From assembly GCA_963277665.1 (NCBI GenBank), contig OY728159.1:1023327343-1023391342 (forward strand): 64,000 nucleotides of DNA, given 5' to 3'. Shown in pieces: positions 44,926 through 57,588 of this stretch. The stretch is from Viscum album. Lineage: Eukaryota > Streptophyta > Magnoliopsida > Santalales > Viscaceae. Every line of letters starts with the position of its first letter. Position 1 is the stretch's first letter. The position numbers were made by a program, and so were the translations under genes. The notes beneath the pieces were generated by a model. It saw only the letters and a program-made list of their open reading frames with translations, was not told the origin of the DNA and did no database searches.

Positions 44926-47925
44926 TTTTCAATCAACAATTACACAAACCTCCATCTAATGGGTGAAGAGCATACTCTTTTCGTGTTTGATGAACTGCCA
45001 CATCACGAAATGATGATTATTCATTTTTCATTTAACGCATCTCATGGTAGAGATTATAATAGAGAATATATTTATATATATTATATATTATATTTATTAT
45101 TTTCATCTAATTTTGTTTTCTTTTTACTAAAGATATATTTATACATTCCACTTTTTGTTAATATTATAATTTCGTTTGAGGAAATGTGGACTACCGCCAA
45201 CTCAAAGCGATGTCATTCGTTCACACACTACATGATATATATTTAGGATTATTTTAGTGAAAATATATGAAATATATAAAAAACTATTCTACTGGAATTA
45301 TTATATGTATATATATATATATTTACATATATGAAATTATCTTGCTTTCTTTTAATATGACTATAAAAATGAAAACAATATTCATGCATACACATGACAT
45401 ACCTTCTCTTTGAATGGTGTGTTTCATTTCATAATTATATATTAAATAGATTATTATAATACAAATATACTGAATATATTTGAATTTTATATCATGGTAT
45501 ACATTCTTTTTATAGTATATGTATAAGGACCAATGATATAACCAATTAAGACACATGTGAAGAATAAAGTGAATATTACTCAAAGTGAATCCTTAACATT
45601 AGATTTTTAACAAGTGGGTAATATCGGGTCATAATGAAACCATATATCATATTAAATATTATAATATGGTTTTTTAAAATATGTATAATGAAATTTTATT
45701 TATCATATATGTGTTTTCTGTGATTATGAAGTGATTTAAGACACGAGGTAATTGATGTTTTTCTCAGTTTTTAATTTTGAGAGATACATTCTTCATTAAC
45801 CACCCATTGATTTTTTGTAGAGTGTATAATAACCCTGTATGTATTATATTATTATTAATCACAAATTAATGGGTATTTATATATCCTTTTTATTAACATT
45901 CACTCATGGGTATTATGTTAATTTTTTTAAAATATAGATAATGTAATTTCATGAAAAGATTATGTCCTTGAGACACATTCCATGTTATGCACCTATATTT
46001 TTCTTTGAGGTGTAATTAAAACCATTTAAATGAAATAATAATAATCATATTGTATTAATAATATTTTAATAATATTTTCATTTAATTTTCCACAATGTGG
46101 ATTATAGTTCAAATTTACCTTGTGGTAAGACTCTATAGAAACAATGTCATTATTTTTTTAGATGGTTTATGTTTATGATTCCATTGATGAAATATTATGA
46201 TTTTTATCTCAAGAACACTCTTTGATTATATACTCTTTTTTTATTAATGATATATTTTTGTTTTGGTACAATTTTCCACTCATTGGTACATAATGTAGTT
46301 AATAATGTGTTTTCAAGAAATCCCGACATTACATTATCTTCAGTTGGAAATATTTGTTCTTTAAAAATAGTGTTTATAAAAAGGGGTTCAAAGATTTTTC
46401 CAATATTCCACAAAAATATTTTAAAAAATATTTTACCACTTTTTTCTATAACATATGGTTTCAATGGAACCATTATGTTATATTCAAAACAATGAATTTC
46501 TATAAAGTTTTAAACATGAAAAAGGAATTTTATTTCTTCCTCATTCAAAATTTATGGATTTACTCTCCAACAGTTCTTTATATATTTATTTTCATGTTAA
46601 AAGGTAAATTTTTAATAAATATTATTTTAAATTATATTTTCAAGGAAACAATATTCAAAAGTATTTCAAACTTCTTTTTTATGTTTTTATGGAAAATGTT
46701 TTCAAAATGTTTTTATGTTTTAAAGAGCCTTTGTCTACGGAGAAAAGAAAATTTACCACAAGAAATGTATTAAAAATATACTTCAAAGATATTCTCAATA
46801 TAAGATAACATTTTTTTTATGTTACATAATACATTATAGAAAATTATATGATGGTTTCATTATTATTCATTCTTTAATGGTATATGTTTTGACGGAATAA
46901 TGCTTACGACACCCATTTAGCTACCACAAGTTTTAGGCTTTTGAAACCTGATTCTTTTCAATGGTTATGCTTTCAGTCAGTGATTATGAATCCTATCTAT
47001 TTTAATATGTTATTATGTGATGCAATTTTAATGATCTGAATTTAATTTAATGGTTTATGATTTATTTTGTAAAACCTATCACTTTTTATGGGTCATGATT
47101 CCATGAATGTTTTATTATCATGTGGCACATGTAAGAATGTTTTTTAAATTATATGGGTGGGAACTATATCTTCCTTCAATGCATTGGCTATTAATAAATG
47201 TTTCATTAACTTAATGGGTGTATAGAAGGGCATAAAAATCCCGAAAGTAGAGGGTACATAGGAGGAAAACCCAGGCCTGGAACAATTGGGTACACAGGAG
47301 GGCATCCCAACCCCGAAACAGGATGGTACACGAGAGGACATCTGATTCTCAAAACAAGAGGCAATAGGGAAGGTAATCCAAATACTAAACCAAGATCATG
47401 GGTGATTAAACCCAAGAAAATATGTTACTAATTCCTTTGTAGGCCTCCTTGAAATAGTGTTTTCAATATGATTATTTAACTTCCATAATTCCTTGTTTCA
47501 TTTATATGTTATTCTCTCTGGATGTATAATTTTTATTAATATATGACACATGTCTTATGAACTTGAAATATTTATTGTGACCTATAAATTATAGGATTTT
47601 ATATTTAAATGTGATGCTAATGCTCCGTAACCTTTTTTCCATGTTAGGTTTATGCATTTATTTTATTTACCCATACTGGGAATCTATGCTATGCCCTTTC
47701 ATATGTTTTCTTTCCTCAGATTATGAAGAATTTTTTTTGGATGAAGTAATAAAGGTGGAGATATTTATGTCTGATTTTTATAATCTTTCACCTAGTTATA
47801 TGTTTTTGTTTCATGTTTCTAAATACACTATACTATTATGATGAACAAGCTTGACTTTTTGTAAGGTAGTGAATATTAATCTAATATTATATAATATCCA
47901 TGTATGTTAAGATCGGTCTGCTATA
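44926..47925 (+). mobile_element. L3 3' LTR, right part
   Basis: Resumes after L2 with the duplicated TTTTC. It contains block 1 (44960-45015; TTTCGTG/CACGAAA perfect), block 2 (45173-45220; TCG-TTTGAG / CTCAAA-CGA with one bulge) and block 3 (45373-45425; ATTCA/TGAAT). A minisatellite lies at 47210-47400. The end near 47925 (GGTCTGCTATA) aligns with the L1 LTR end GGTTCTCTACA. Confidence 0.83.
47210..47400 (+). repeat. ~38-bp minisatellite in L3 3' LTR
   Basis: Units contain GGTACACAGGAGGGCATCCC and CCCGAAACA-like words. Pro/Gly-rich minus-strand frames over it (47144-47415) are products of the repeat. Confidence 0.8.
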
Positions 47926-50606
47926 ATTTATATGGATTACTAGGGAAATTATTGTCGTAGAACCCTTAAAAGAAATCGTATAAGTCGAATACCAAATATA
48001 GAGAAATAAAAACATAATTCTCCAGATAAATTAATTATTATCCAATGTATTGGAGAGATAAACAGGGATCACCCATAATAATAACTATAATATTATCTCC
48101 CTTCAGTCATAAAATAAATACTAGAATAATAAAAATCATGAAACACAGAAAATATTTCATTTACATCGTCAAACACAAAAAAATATCTTTTTTAAACCAT
48201 ATGTAAAACTTTTTATGTTGTTCATATATAGCATAATCTAAAAATATTTTTACAAAACTAAATTACCTAGATCAAAGAGATGGAGTGTTTTTATTTCAAT
48301 AAATAATGGAATCTTATAAATGAATAAAAATATCCAATATTAATTATCGTGGTTAGAAAATTCCTTGACATCATATATGTTAAAATGGAACATTACATTT
48401 TCCTATTGCAAGGAAAGATAAAATTTTCAATAAAAAATATGTAAACAAAAATTTTCTGAAAATCATTAACAGAAAGTCAAAAGTGACATGCAATTTTATT
48501 TTATAATTCATTTATGTATATACAAGCACATTTAAAAATTAATTTTATAAAAATTTATATTAATAAAATGTATTTAGAAAAGAAATCATTAAAACATGTA
48601 GTATAAGTTTTTTACAGTAATGGTCCCTTACCATGAGGGGAGCCCGTCATGTGTATTCTTTATATTCTATAATAAAAATATTTTTTAAATTACATACATA
48701 AAAAATAATATTTTTTCTATTTACTATTATATTTATTTTATTATCTAAAATAAAATACAAAATTACTTAATTAATTAAGTTCACATAGGTTTTTTTATGA
48801 TATTCGACTCATATGTCAAAATTGTATTGGGTAAGTTGACTATGGTCCAATAATTAATTGTTATATTATATCAAAAATGATAATCATGGAATAATTTTAA
48901 ATTTTCTAAATAAAATTTAATTTTAAAATAAAACGTGATGTATTTTTATGAAAAATGGACTATATTATAATATTTTAAATGGTATGCCATATGTTTTCAT
49001 GGGTAAAATTTCCATTTTTCAACAAATATGATGGTAAGAATGTATGTATTGTTTTTTCATTATATGTGGATGACTATATCATTATTTACATATTATTTTT
49101 TGAAATACTCGTTTATATATAATAATTATGAGGTGGTTATGAAAAGTGTATCACATTACTTCAAAGATGTGGTAATTCACACATATGCACAAATGACATT
49201 ATCATTTTTCAATGCATGGAAAGAATGAATATAGCTGATATACTATATTTATAGAATGAAAAAAATTGCATTTAATATAATATATATATATAATCAGTAA
49301 TTATAACTATATGGGAAAGAATATGATGGAAAAAAATTACCTTAGTTTGTGAGGCATTAGACTTCTATGCACACAAACAATGCTTTAATTTTCCATTTGA
49401 TTGAACAATGAGATATATAATGGTTATTAAATTATCCCAAGATATTATTATTTTTAACGTTCTTTTTTTCTTATTTCATCATATTTTATGATTATTTTAA
49501 TTTGATAAAAGAAGATAAAAAATGAAGATGATTAACTAAGATGTATATCTCTTTTTCATATTACCACTTTAAGTATAAACCTAATGCCTTTCTAGGTTTG
49601 TTTTATGATCATACCTTGATCTCTATGATAAGATTACTGAGTTAATGAATGTATTTTCAAATGTATTATCTTATTCATAATTATTTTTAGGTTTGGAGAA
49701 AAGAATATATGGGGCATCATTTTATAAGTTCGGGAGAGGACACACTTGGAATTTTAAAAAGGATTAAAATATATTAAATTATTAATCAAGAAAAATGGTT
49801 AAAAATAAAAAATTTATGAATTATATATGATATCGGGTACAAATAAATCAATGAAATAGAATTTAGAAAAGTTTATAAGTCATTTATCCCCTTACCACTT
49901 ATGTTCAACCCCTTATAAACATGTTTTAACCTTAACAGTGGTAATAGAATTTTTTGCTTGTACAATTAATTATGAAAAAATTATGTTCATATTATTAAAT
50001 AATATTTGTTAATAAAATTAAAAATATTTAATACTTTTTATCAATGTAAATTCACATAATTGGAAAATATTAATTTTAAATAAAGAACCTAAAAAGCGAT
50101 GAAAATTGGTTATATATAAAATATTTCTTCTTTAGTATAAATCAATTTACTACTAAAATTATTTTTTAAATTTAATAAAAATACAATAATTGGTTTATTG
50201 ATAATATTATTCATATAATGTTACATTTCAACCATTTTTTAAAATAAATGTAACTTTGAAAATTCTTTAAATGAAAATACAATTTTCAATGAAAATTATT
50301 ATTTTTCACAATTCATCAATACAATAAATATTGTTAGAAATTATATGAAAATAACCCAAATAGAATTTGGAGATGACGAATTTAATAATTATATAATTAT
50401 TTTATGAATTATAATTTTAAAAATTGAAATTAATTATTATATATTAAACCATATAACACAGAAAAAAACATGTAAAAATTAAATTTTTATCTATGGGATT
50501 GAAAAATTACTTAATATTATTTTATTGGATATAACTATATAACATACAATTAATGAATATTTACAATTCATTAAATTTATTTAAATTTAATATTAGTTAA
50601 TTTGTT
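47926..50606 (-). mobile_element. L4: decayed antisense LTR of the same family
   Basis: Landmarks follow the L2 order in the same direction. CCAATGTATTGGAGAGATA (48045-48063) matches the ATATCTCCCTCCAATACATTGG site of L1. GGTCCCTTACCATGAGG (about 48623) is a CCCTTAC module, and GACTCATATGTCAAAATTG (about 48808) matches GAGTCAAAAATTGAAC. Block remnants lie near 49130-49210 and 49340-49400. TTTTATAAGTTCGGGAGAGG near 49720 is the TATA region. The start equivalent is TTTGTTACTTTC (about 50600) before a CCACCTTTTGGAAATT purine-tract complement. About 0.5-0.6 kb of the LTR end is missing where L3 inserted. Confidence 0.65.
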
Positions 50607-50930
50607 ACTTTCTTCCACCTTTTGGAAATTATATCCTCAAAATTTTCACAGCACATAAAAACAATGGATAGTTTCCCTTTATAGAAATTTATTATTCCAA
50701 TGATTCTTATTATGTCATATATTTTTTCCAAAAAACCATAACATTGTGAATTTCCTTATTCAACAACACCAATAATCTATGCTCAAGAATCTAAATATGA
50801 TGTTCCTTATAATAAAGTTCCCCTTCATACAATACAATTTCAGGGCTCAAAACATGAGATGAATATGACACATATTTTCATAATAATGAAAAATTAAACC
50901 AATATGTAATGGTCCATGCCTTCCTTGTCC
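50607..50930 (-). mobile_element. Start of decayed L4 internal region
   Basis: TTCCACCTTTTGGAAATTAT and the ATCCTCAAAATTTT that follows align with the L2 polypurine/internal junction (38236-38270). Beyond this the similarity fades. No coding capacity seen. Confidence 0.45.
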
Positions 50931-52825
50931 ATTAAATTGAATGTTTTGGTAATTGGAATAATTTAAAGAGGGTAAATGGGAGTTTAGAAGAGTTCAGTTG
51001 CTCAATGCTATAAGTAGAGATATTACACGTCATGTAAGTAGATTTCATAATGTGATAGTTGGTTTCACGATTTTCTAGATAGATTCATGACTTGTAAACA
51101 ATTTAGATACCATGAATGTGAGTTTCATGATGAATAATATTTTGGGGTTAAAAATTAAATAATATAATGATGATGTGACATCTTTTTAGAGTAAATAAAA
51201 CATCATGTATTAAATAACTTGAATGGGTATTTCACATCCTGTAATACACTAATTCTGTGTAGTTTTAAAATAATTTTAGGTTATGATTTTTTTCATTCGG
51301 TCTTCCTTTATTATTCTTCTCTATCATGAAACCCAAGGTGCCTCATGGTCTTCATTGATCTCTAGTCCTCCCACTATGATCTGTTGATCTAGGTGGTTGT
51401 TCATTAGAGATCTGTGATTGATCTGTGGTGTGTTATCATCTCATTCTTCCCTTTTTTCATTCATTCATATCCTACGGATACACTGTGGTGGTTTATCTTT
51501 GGTTTAGGGTATGTTTTTGTTATGTTATTGACTTACTTTGGGGAGTTGTAGGTTGATATGTGGTTCTTCATTTTGTGATTGTGGTTTCCAATCTATTTCT
51601 TCATGGTGTTGAGGTACACAACAAGTTGGACGTTTTCGTTGAGGTAGTATTTCCCTAATTTATCATTATTATGTAACATGAGGAATATGATTTATTTCTT
51701 TTAACTATGAGATATATTTTTACGAAAATAATTGAGGATAATTAAATTGGATATGTTGAAATTAAAGGGTAAAGGGTTTTTTTCATGTTTTTACATCTTC
51801 ATTGTAATTGTGGTGTGATGGACGGTATGGTATAAGTGCCCCACCAAAAAATATGAATGTTGATGGTTTTTTTACACTGTTTGACATGTGTTGTGGAACC
51901 ATTGTTTGTTGTGATTGTTGTGATTTTATGCAAAATGTAAACTGGTTAATTACTGTTATTTTTCTAATGAAGGGTTTTCTCATGATTTTTTTTTTCTGAT
52001 AATGAAATAATGAATTAATGTGGATTTTAATAAATCCCTTTTTTAAATTTCCAGGATTATCTTGATGTCTTGTGATGTGTATTGTTGTCACTTATGGGGA
52101 TTATGGTTTGGTTAGTCATTATTTTGAGGGGACAATGTTATGGTTTTTTTGTTTTTCTTATGGGGTGGAAATGGGGTATTTTTTTGGAAGTGATATTGCA
52201 GTGACAAGGTGACGGCATGTTTTTATGGTTCTCAAATATGTTTCTGTTGTGATATATTCTTGAGAAACGATAGAATAAAAAAATGACTCATTTTTATTGT
52301 TTTAATGACTTGGTTTTTGTTGGTTAATGATGTGACAGTGGTTAATGGAATATAATGATGGTATGTGTGATAAAATGTGGTTTATGATAAATAATTAAAT
52401 GAATGGGTGTTAAATGGAGAGGAAATTTTTATCTACATGTCAGGGCGCTTAACCTTCTGAAAATAATGTGGCTGATACTAATAAATGAATTTAGTGGTAG
52501 CCGAAAATTTGATAGCGATGTAAGTTTTTTTGTTGTTTGAAAATCCATAGGTTTTCATTGTGTGATTTTACCTATATATATATATGTTTACACTATACAT
52601 TCATTTGATTTCAACACGCACGAAACCCATGTTGAGAACTCTGTGCCGAACAAATGGATTTTCATGTGGGGGGTTTTTTCCCATCATCTGGAAAGGAGTA
52701 CAAATAGCTAGGTACGTGATATTTTATGGTCTCTCTTCTATGTTAGGTTGGTATTGCATATGCTGTGATGGTTGAAAGTTTGAAAATGAATAAAATGGTT
52801 GTTTTTTTATTTCTGTGGTCTTTGA
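50931..52825. other. Unidentified T/G-rich stretch
   Basis: From about 51240 the plus strand becomes notably rich in T and G (for example 52030-52330). No open frame with recognisable motifs, element end or RNA gene is evident. Confidence 0.4.
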
Positions 52826-53105
52826 GGTATGTTGTGATGTTCTTATATATGTGTCTCAAGGATGAGTTGTGAGGTGATTTCCCAAGTGTCTTTATGTTGA
52901 ATTATGATGTGTTATCCCAGGTGTCTTCATGATGAGTTGTGATGTCATTTCCTAGTTGTATTTATTATTAGATGTGATATTATGTGATGAATTTTGAGGA
53001 TTAGGTGTGTCTAGGAAAGATGAGTTGTGAGGTCCAGTTGTGTGGGGGAATGGTGCATCGTGAGGCCCACGTGTGTGTGGCCAGTATGCATTGTGAGGCC
53101 CAGGA
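52826..53105 (+). repeat. ~34-bp minisatellite, left part
   Basis: Diverged units of about 34-36 bp built on GATGAGTTGTGAGGCCCAGG and GTGTGTGTGG. The array is broken by L1 after CAGGA (53101-53105) and resumes at 63656. Confidence 0.85.
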
Positions 53106-54943
53106 TGTAACACCCCGAGATTTTATGAAAAATATTATTTTTAATTTCATTAATGTCTTGTGTTTTATGATACACCAAAAGGAGCTTGTGCAATATGCAT
53201 CCTTGACTTGCCTTTCATTACACGCAATCGCGACCTTCCTCGATAGCGTGTGTAGTACGCAATAACGAGATTCACTAAACAACAATATGCTATTAAAATA
53301 TTATTAAAACTAGCCGTTATGAATTTTAATAACCACTTTTTGAAATTTTGTAAATTTTAGGATTCAAAATGGACTTCATTTTTGGATTCAGAATATCGAA
53401 ATTAGCTTAGGGTGAAATTTTGGTACTTTTCGGATAACTTTCATTTTCTGATGAATAGTGAAAATTACTAAATTTTAATTAAAATCAACCTTTTTAATCG
53501 AAATAATTAATAGTGATAATTTATTAATTTGAGTTGTTTTAAAGTATATTTGGAATATATTTTTACTATTTAATACAATGTTGGTCATTGGATGAACTTT
53601 CACATTTAAACCAGACATAATCAAGTGTTAATCTTTTGATAATTATTATCTCTTAAGAACACGCTATTTGTTTTGACGACGGGAATTACTTTTTAAATTA
53701 CGTAATGAAACTAATATGTTTTAAATTTATTAAAATAGACATCATTTTCAGTTCATAATATCACATATAGCTTAGGCCTAATTTTTAGTATTTTTCTGGA
53801 AACTGTCATTTTTTGATTAATAGTGAAACCACTAAGTGGTCGTTAAAAAAATGAATTTTTCATAAAACATAATTGTAACGCTTCTGTGAGTAGAATTTCA
53901 AAAATCTGAGAGACACGGTTGATATCAGTAAGTAAAATTTGGTTCAATGAGATGAAAATAATTTTTGGTGAATAGTAAATTTTTACTTTTTTTTACCACG
54001 GTTAAAAGTCAATAGGGTTATTAATGGTAAAAATGATATTATTATTTTATAACACATGTCCTAATTCTATTAGATAATTGTAATTCGACTAAAAACAACC
54101 TTAGGAATAAAATATGACCATTTAGGCCCACTTAGATTAGATTAGGAGATTTATTATTAATTTATTTAAAGAAGGTTTAAAATAGTTAAAATCAAAGTTT
54201 AATAAGTATATCGTTCTTAATATGGGGTTATACATAAGATAAATTCGACAATAAATATTCATTAGAAGGATAAAAAGATTTCCTACATAATGGTATTTTA
54301 TTTGTAATTTTTAGACATTAAATATTTTAATTTATTTATGACACAAATATGATGCAGTAATTATCTTATTAATGAAATATTGACATAATTGATGTTATAA
54401 ATACCGAAATAAATGTAATTTGAGACTTTTTATGAATTAAAATAATTTTATAGGCTAATATGACATGTTAGTATTGATATAATTTACTTTTTTTGAACTA
54501 ATCAGTCAGTTATGATTTTCACAAAAATCAATTACTAAATAGTGTCAAAATTTACATAAAATAGTTTTTAAAACAAATATTCTATTATTAATTGTTATTT
54601 TATTCCTAAAAATATAAGGTTCTGACAAATGACTTATATATGGTTATATATATTAATAATAAACAACTTGGGGTTCGTTTGGCTTCTTATAGTATGTTTA
54701 TTAACCTTATAGTGCAAAAACACAAAAAGACACGGTAAAAGTATAATTATCAAACATAATGTTAAATCTAAATGATAATGTTAAAATAGGAACCTAATCT
54801 TTTCTAAATTATATTTTATGAGAGGATTTCGACCCATCCCCACCTTATCTTATAAATAAATCAATTTGGAGCTATTTAAAACCGAATTTGGCTTTATAAT
54901 AAAATAATATATTTTGTTATTCCAAAGGTGTCGCTCTCCTCCC

Positions 54944-54953
54944 TTATAAAAGG
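54944..54953 (+). promoter_or_regulatory. L1 5' LTR TATA box
   Basis: TTATAAAAGG in a CTCCC-TTATAAAAGG-GCACC context, followed by a pyrimidine-rich leader. The copy at 61272-61281 is identical. Confidence 0.75.
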
Positions 54954-55280
54954 GCACCTCCTCCCTCTCTTCCTCACACCACATTGAGTCTTCAAGCTCG
55001 GCCAACACCAACCAAATTCTCTTCTAAACTTCCCTAGAAACATCCTAGAGGTCCTGGTATTCTTCAAAGTCCAATTTTAGTGCCTTAAGAGGAGGACTCA
55101 AAAAGGCGTTTCAAAGAAGAGGTAATGTCCGTTACCGATTCTTTCAACTTTATTTCTTCTTCCACTTCTTCTTATTAGGTTGTTTCATTATGAAGTAATA
55201 ACATCAGTATCACTCATATACGGATATGTTATTATAAGTATGAAACAAACCTATTTCACCATCTATCCATCCTACGGAAA

Positions 55281-55720
55281 ACAAAATCATCGCGCGTGCG
55301 TACGTACACAATACCATCTCCACACCGTGCTATAATATATTTTCCACCACCACCTTACATGGATGGGTATAATGGTGTAAATAATAACTATATATGATTA
55401 TTGTAAAGTAATATTGATTCTGAAATAGTATACATACACTCCAATACAATTCCACGATCATGAGAACAATATCATCGCTTGTGCGTACGTATGGACTACC
55501 GTCTCCACGACGCGATGAGATTCATTCTCCATGTTAACCATTCATTAATGATTATAAAGTATATATAATAAGTAATCATGAAATATATGAAATAATAATG
55601 ATACTGGATTTATGTATATATATATGTATTTCATCTACTTAATTCAATTCAACTCAATAAGGAAACGAAAACAGCATTCATGCGTACGTACGGCCTACCG
55701 TCTCCATGAACGGTGTATTT
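55281..55720 (+). other. Three covarying hairpin blocks, L1 5' LTR
   Basis: TGCGTACGTA cores at 55297, 55482 and 55681 (spacing 185 and 199). Block B arms are TCATCGC/GCGATGA, continued by TTGTG against CACGA with a bulge. Block C arms are CATTCATG/CATGAACG with one G-T type mismatch. All share the ACGG-CTA-CCGT inner stem region in B and C and the GTCTCCA 3' flank. They begin about 340 bp after the TATA box, so they should lie in the transcribed part of the LTR. Confidence 0.82.
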
Positions 55721-57588
55721 CTATCCATTTATTGATCTATTATATATATGTATATTCTGAATATATATTATATATAAATCATGTTTTATATTCTTTAATT
55801 AAGTAATCATGATCTAATTAATAATATGAATAATTACAAGTCAAAACACGGATGACAAATGAAACAATTTTACCCAAAACACTTTTTAACATGGAATTTA
55901 CAAAATAACGGGTAAAATAAAGTCATAAGTGAACCATATATGATATCATAAAAATAATTATGATTCTGTAATAAGTCAATAACATTATTTAAATCATTAT
56001 ATAGGAGGTTCGGACACTTATGAAGCAATTCATACCTAAGGTAAGGGATAATTGTGCAAATCTCATTTTTATCCGAGATTACTTATTCATATGTATTTAC
56101 TGGGGTTATTGCTATAATCCATGTACATGTTTTATAAAAGTGTATTCATGTATTTTTAAAGTCCTTTTATACCAATTTTGACTTTTACCCCATGGTATGG
56201 AAGGAATCATTGTTTGGTTTACCCTACGAGGTACTTTAACTTTTCCGACAAAAGTACAAGAAGAATGTTTTTTAACTTATACGGCATGAACATATTTTTA
56301 CTGTTTTATAAAGACATATTTTCATGATGATTCCTAAAAATATTTCATGACTATTTTCAACAAAATCTCTTTATTTTAAAATATCATGATGTTTTGTGAA
56401 AAGAAATTGATTTTGAAGAAGAAAGGATACTTTCCTCAAGAATTCATTTCAAGTGTTTTATCAAAACCTTTTTCCATCTAAGATGACACTATTTCATATG
56501 TTTATGTTTCTAGTATAACGTCTCAATGATTTACATGGGTTTAATTTTCTTATTATGAAATGATATCCATTTCTTTTATATGGATTATGTGATTATGGGA
56601 TTATGTTTATGAAACCCATTTTATTTATTAGGTTACTATGAATGATGTATGTTTATATTGTGGCACATGTAAGAATGATTTCATTATGACATGGGTGGGA
56701 CCTATATCTCCCTCCAATACATTGGGTAAAGATTTATATCTCATGAGATAGACATGGCTGGAACGACAAGTTAAATTGGTTCAGTAATACAGGACTGGAA
56801 TGAGGAGTGAACTCGATTCAGAAAGGGACATTGTCCACTAAGATGGTCTTGGCAGAAATGCCTTGGCTACTATGGAAATCATATCATGTGCTTAATGGTT
56901 TCCACAATTACATGTTTTATTCCCATGCTATTTTATCATTTGTAATGTTTTTTATGATCTATGCCTTACGTACTTCCATATTTTGTGTCATTTCTCAGGC
57001 TTTTGATGTTTAAACATTATGTTCATGTTTTTAAGTTCAAATGTAAATGGTATGTTTTATTTTATCCATGCTTAGCCTTACTGAGTATTTGAGCTGAGCC
57101 TTTTTATGTTTTCTTTTCCCCAGGATATAAATAAAGGTTTTGGGTAAGAAAAAAAAGAAAGATCTTAATGGGAGATGTTGAATATCTTTCACCATGATTA
57201 GAAGATTATGTTCTATGTTTCCAAAGAAACTAAAATATTTCAGTCCTTATGTGTCTGTTTTTATTATGTATCAAGTATTCCGCTAAGGTAATGTAATTTC
57301 CATGTACGTCATGCTTTGGTTCTCTACAGTTGGTATAAAAGGAAAGGTTTAGTCAACCTTTGGAAACATGGATGGGAAAATGTTAATGAGATCCCTAGAG
57401 ATATTTGTAAGGTATGTATAGGGATGTCCCAATAGATAAGTATACGTATAGGATATAGTCCTAGAACTACGGTGACGATATTAGAATTTAACCTATGATG
57501 TTAGATATTGAGGTTGCTCCCCCTTTAATATGTTGTTTTCGCTAGCATGATTTTTTCCTCTCAAAGAATTCTTTTTTTGTTTTAGTTA

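Larger units (their letters stand above)
53106..57328 (+). repeat. L1 5' LTR (4223 bp)
   Basis: TATA at 54944-54953, leader, GGTAATGTC at 55121-55129, three hairpin blocks 55281-55720, a single CCCTTAC-type module (antisense form GGTAAGGGAT near 56041), end at 57328. No lineage minisatellite of the L2/L3 type. Frames at 53001-53285, 55612-55806 and 56807-57013 are chance. Confidence 0.93.

Noticed and set aside
44803..45246. 147-codon plus frame
   Set aside because: It crosses the L2/L3 junction at 44925, so it cannot be an ancestral gene.
46354..46773. 139-codon Phe/Lys/Ile-rich frame
   Set aside because: Low-complexity product of an AT-rich L3 LTR segment, with no conserved counterpart in the other LTR.
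47144..47415. Pro/Gly-rich minus-strand repeats that look like a structural protein
   Set aside because: Direct translation of the LTR minisatellite; the copy at 28730-28900 does not keep the frame.
52826..53105. CRISPR-like or other prokaryotic repeat array
   Set aside because: Units are diverged and contiguous without unique spacers; the context is plant retroelements.
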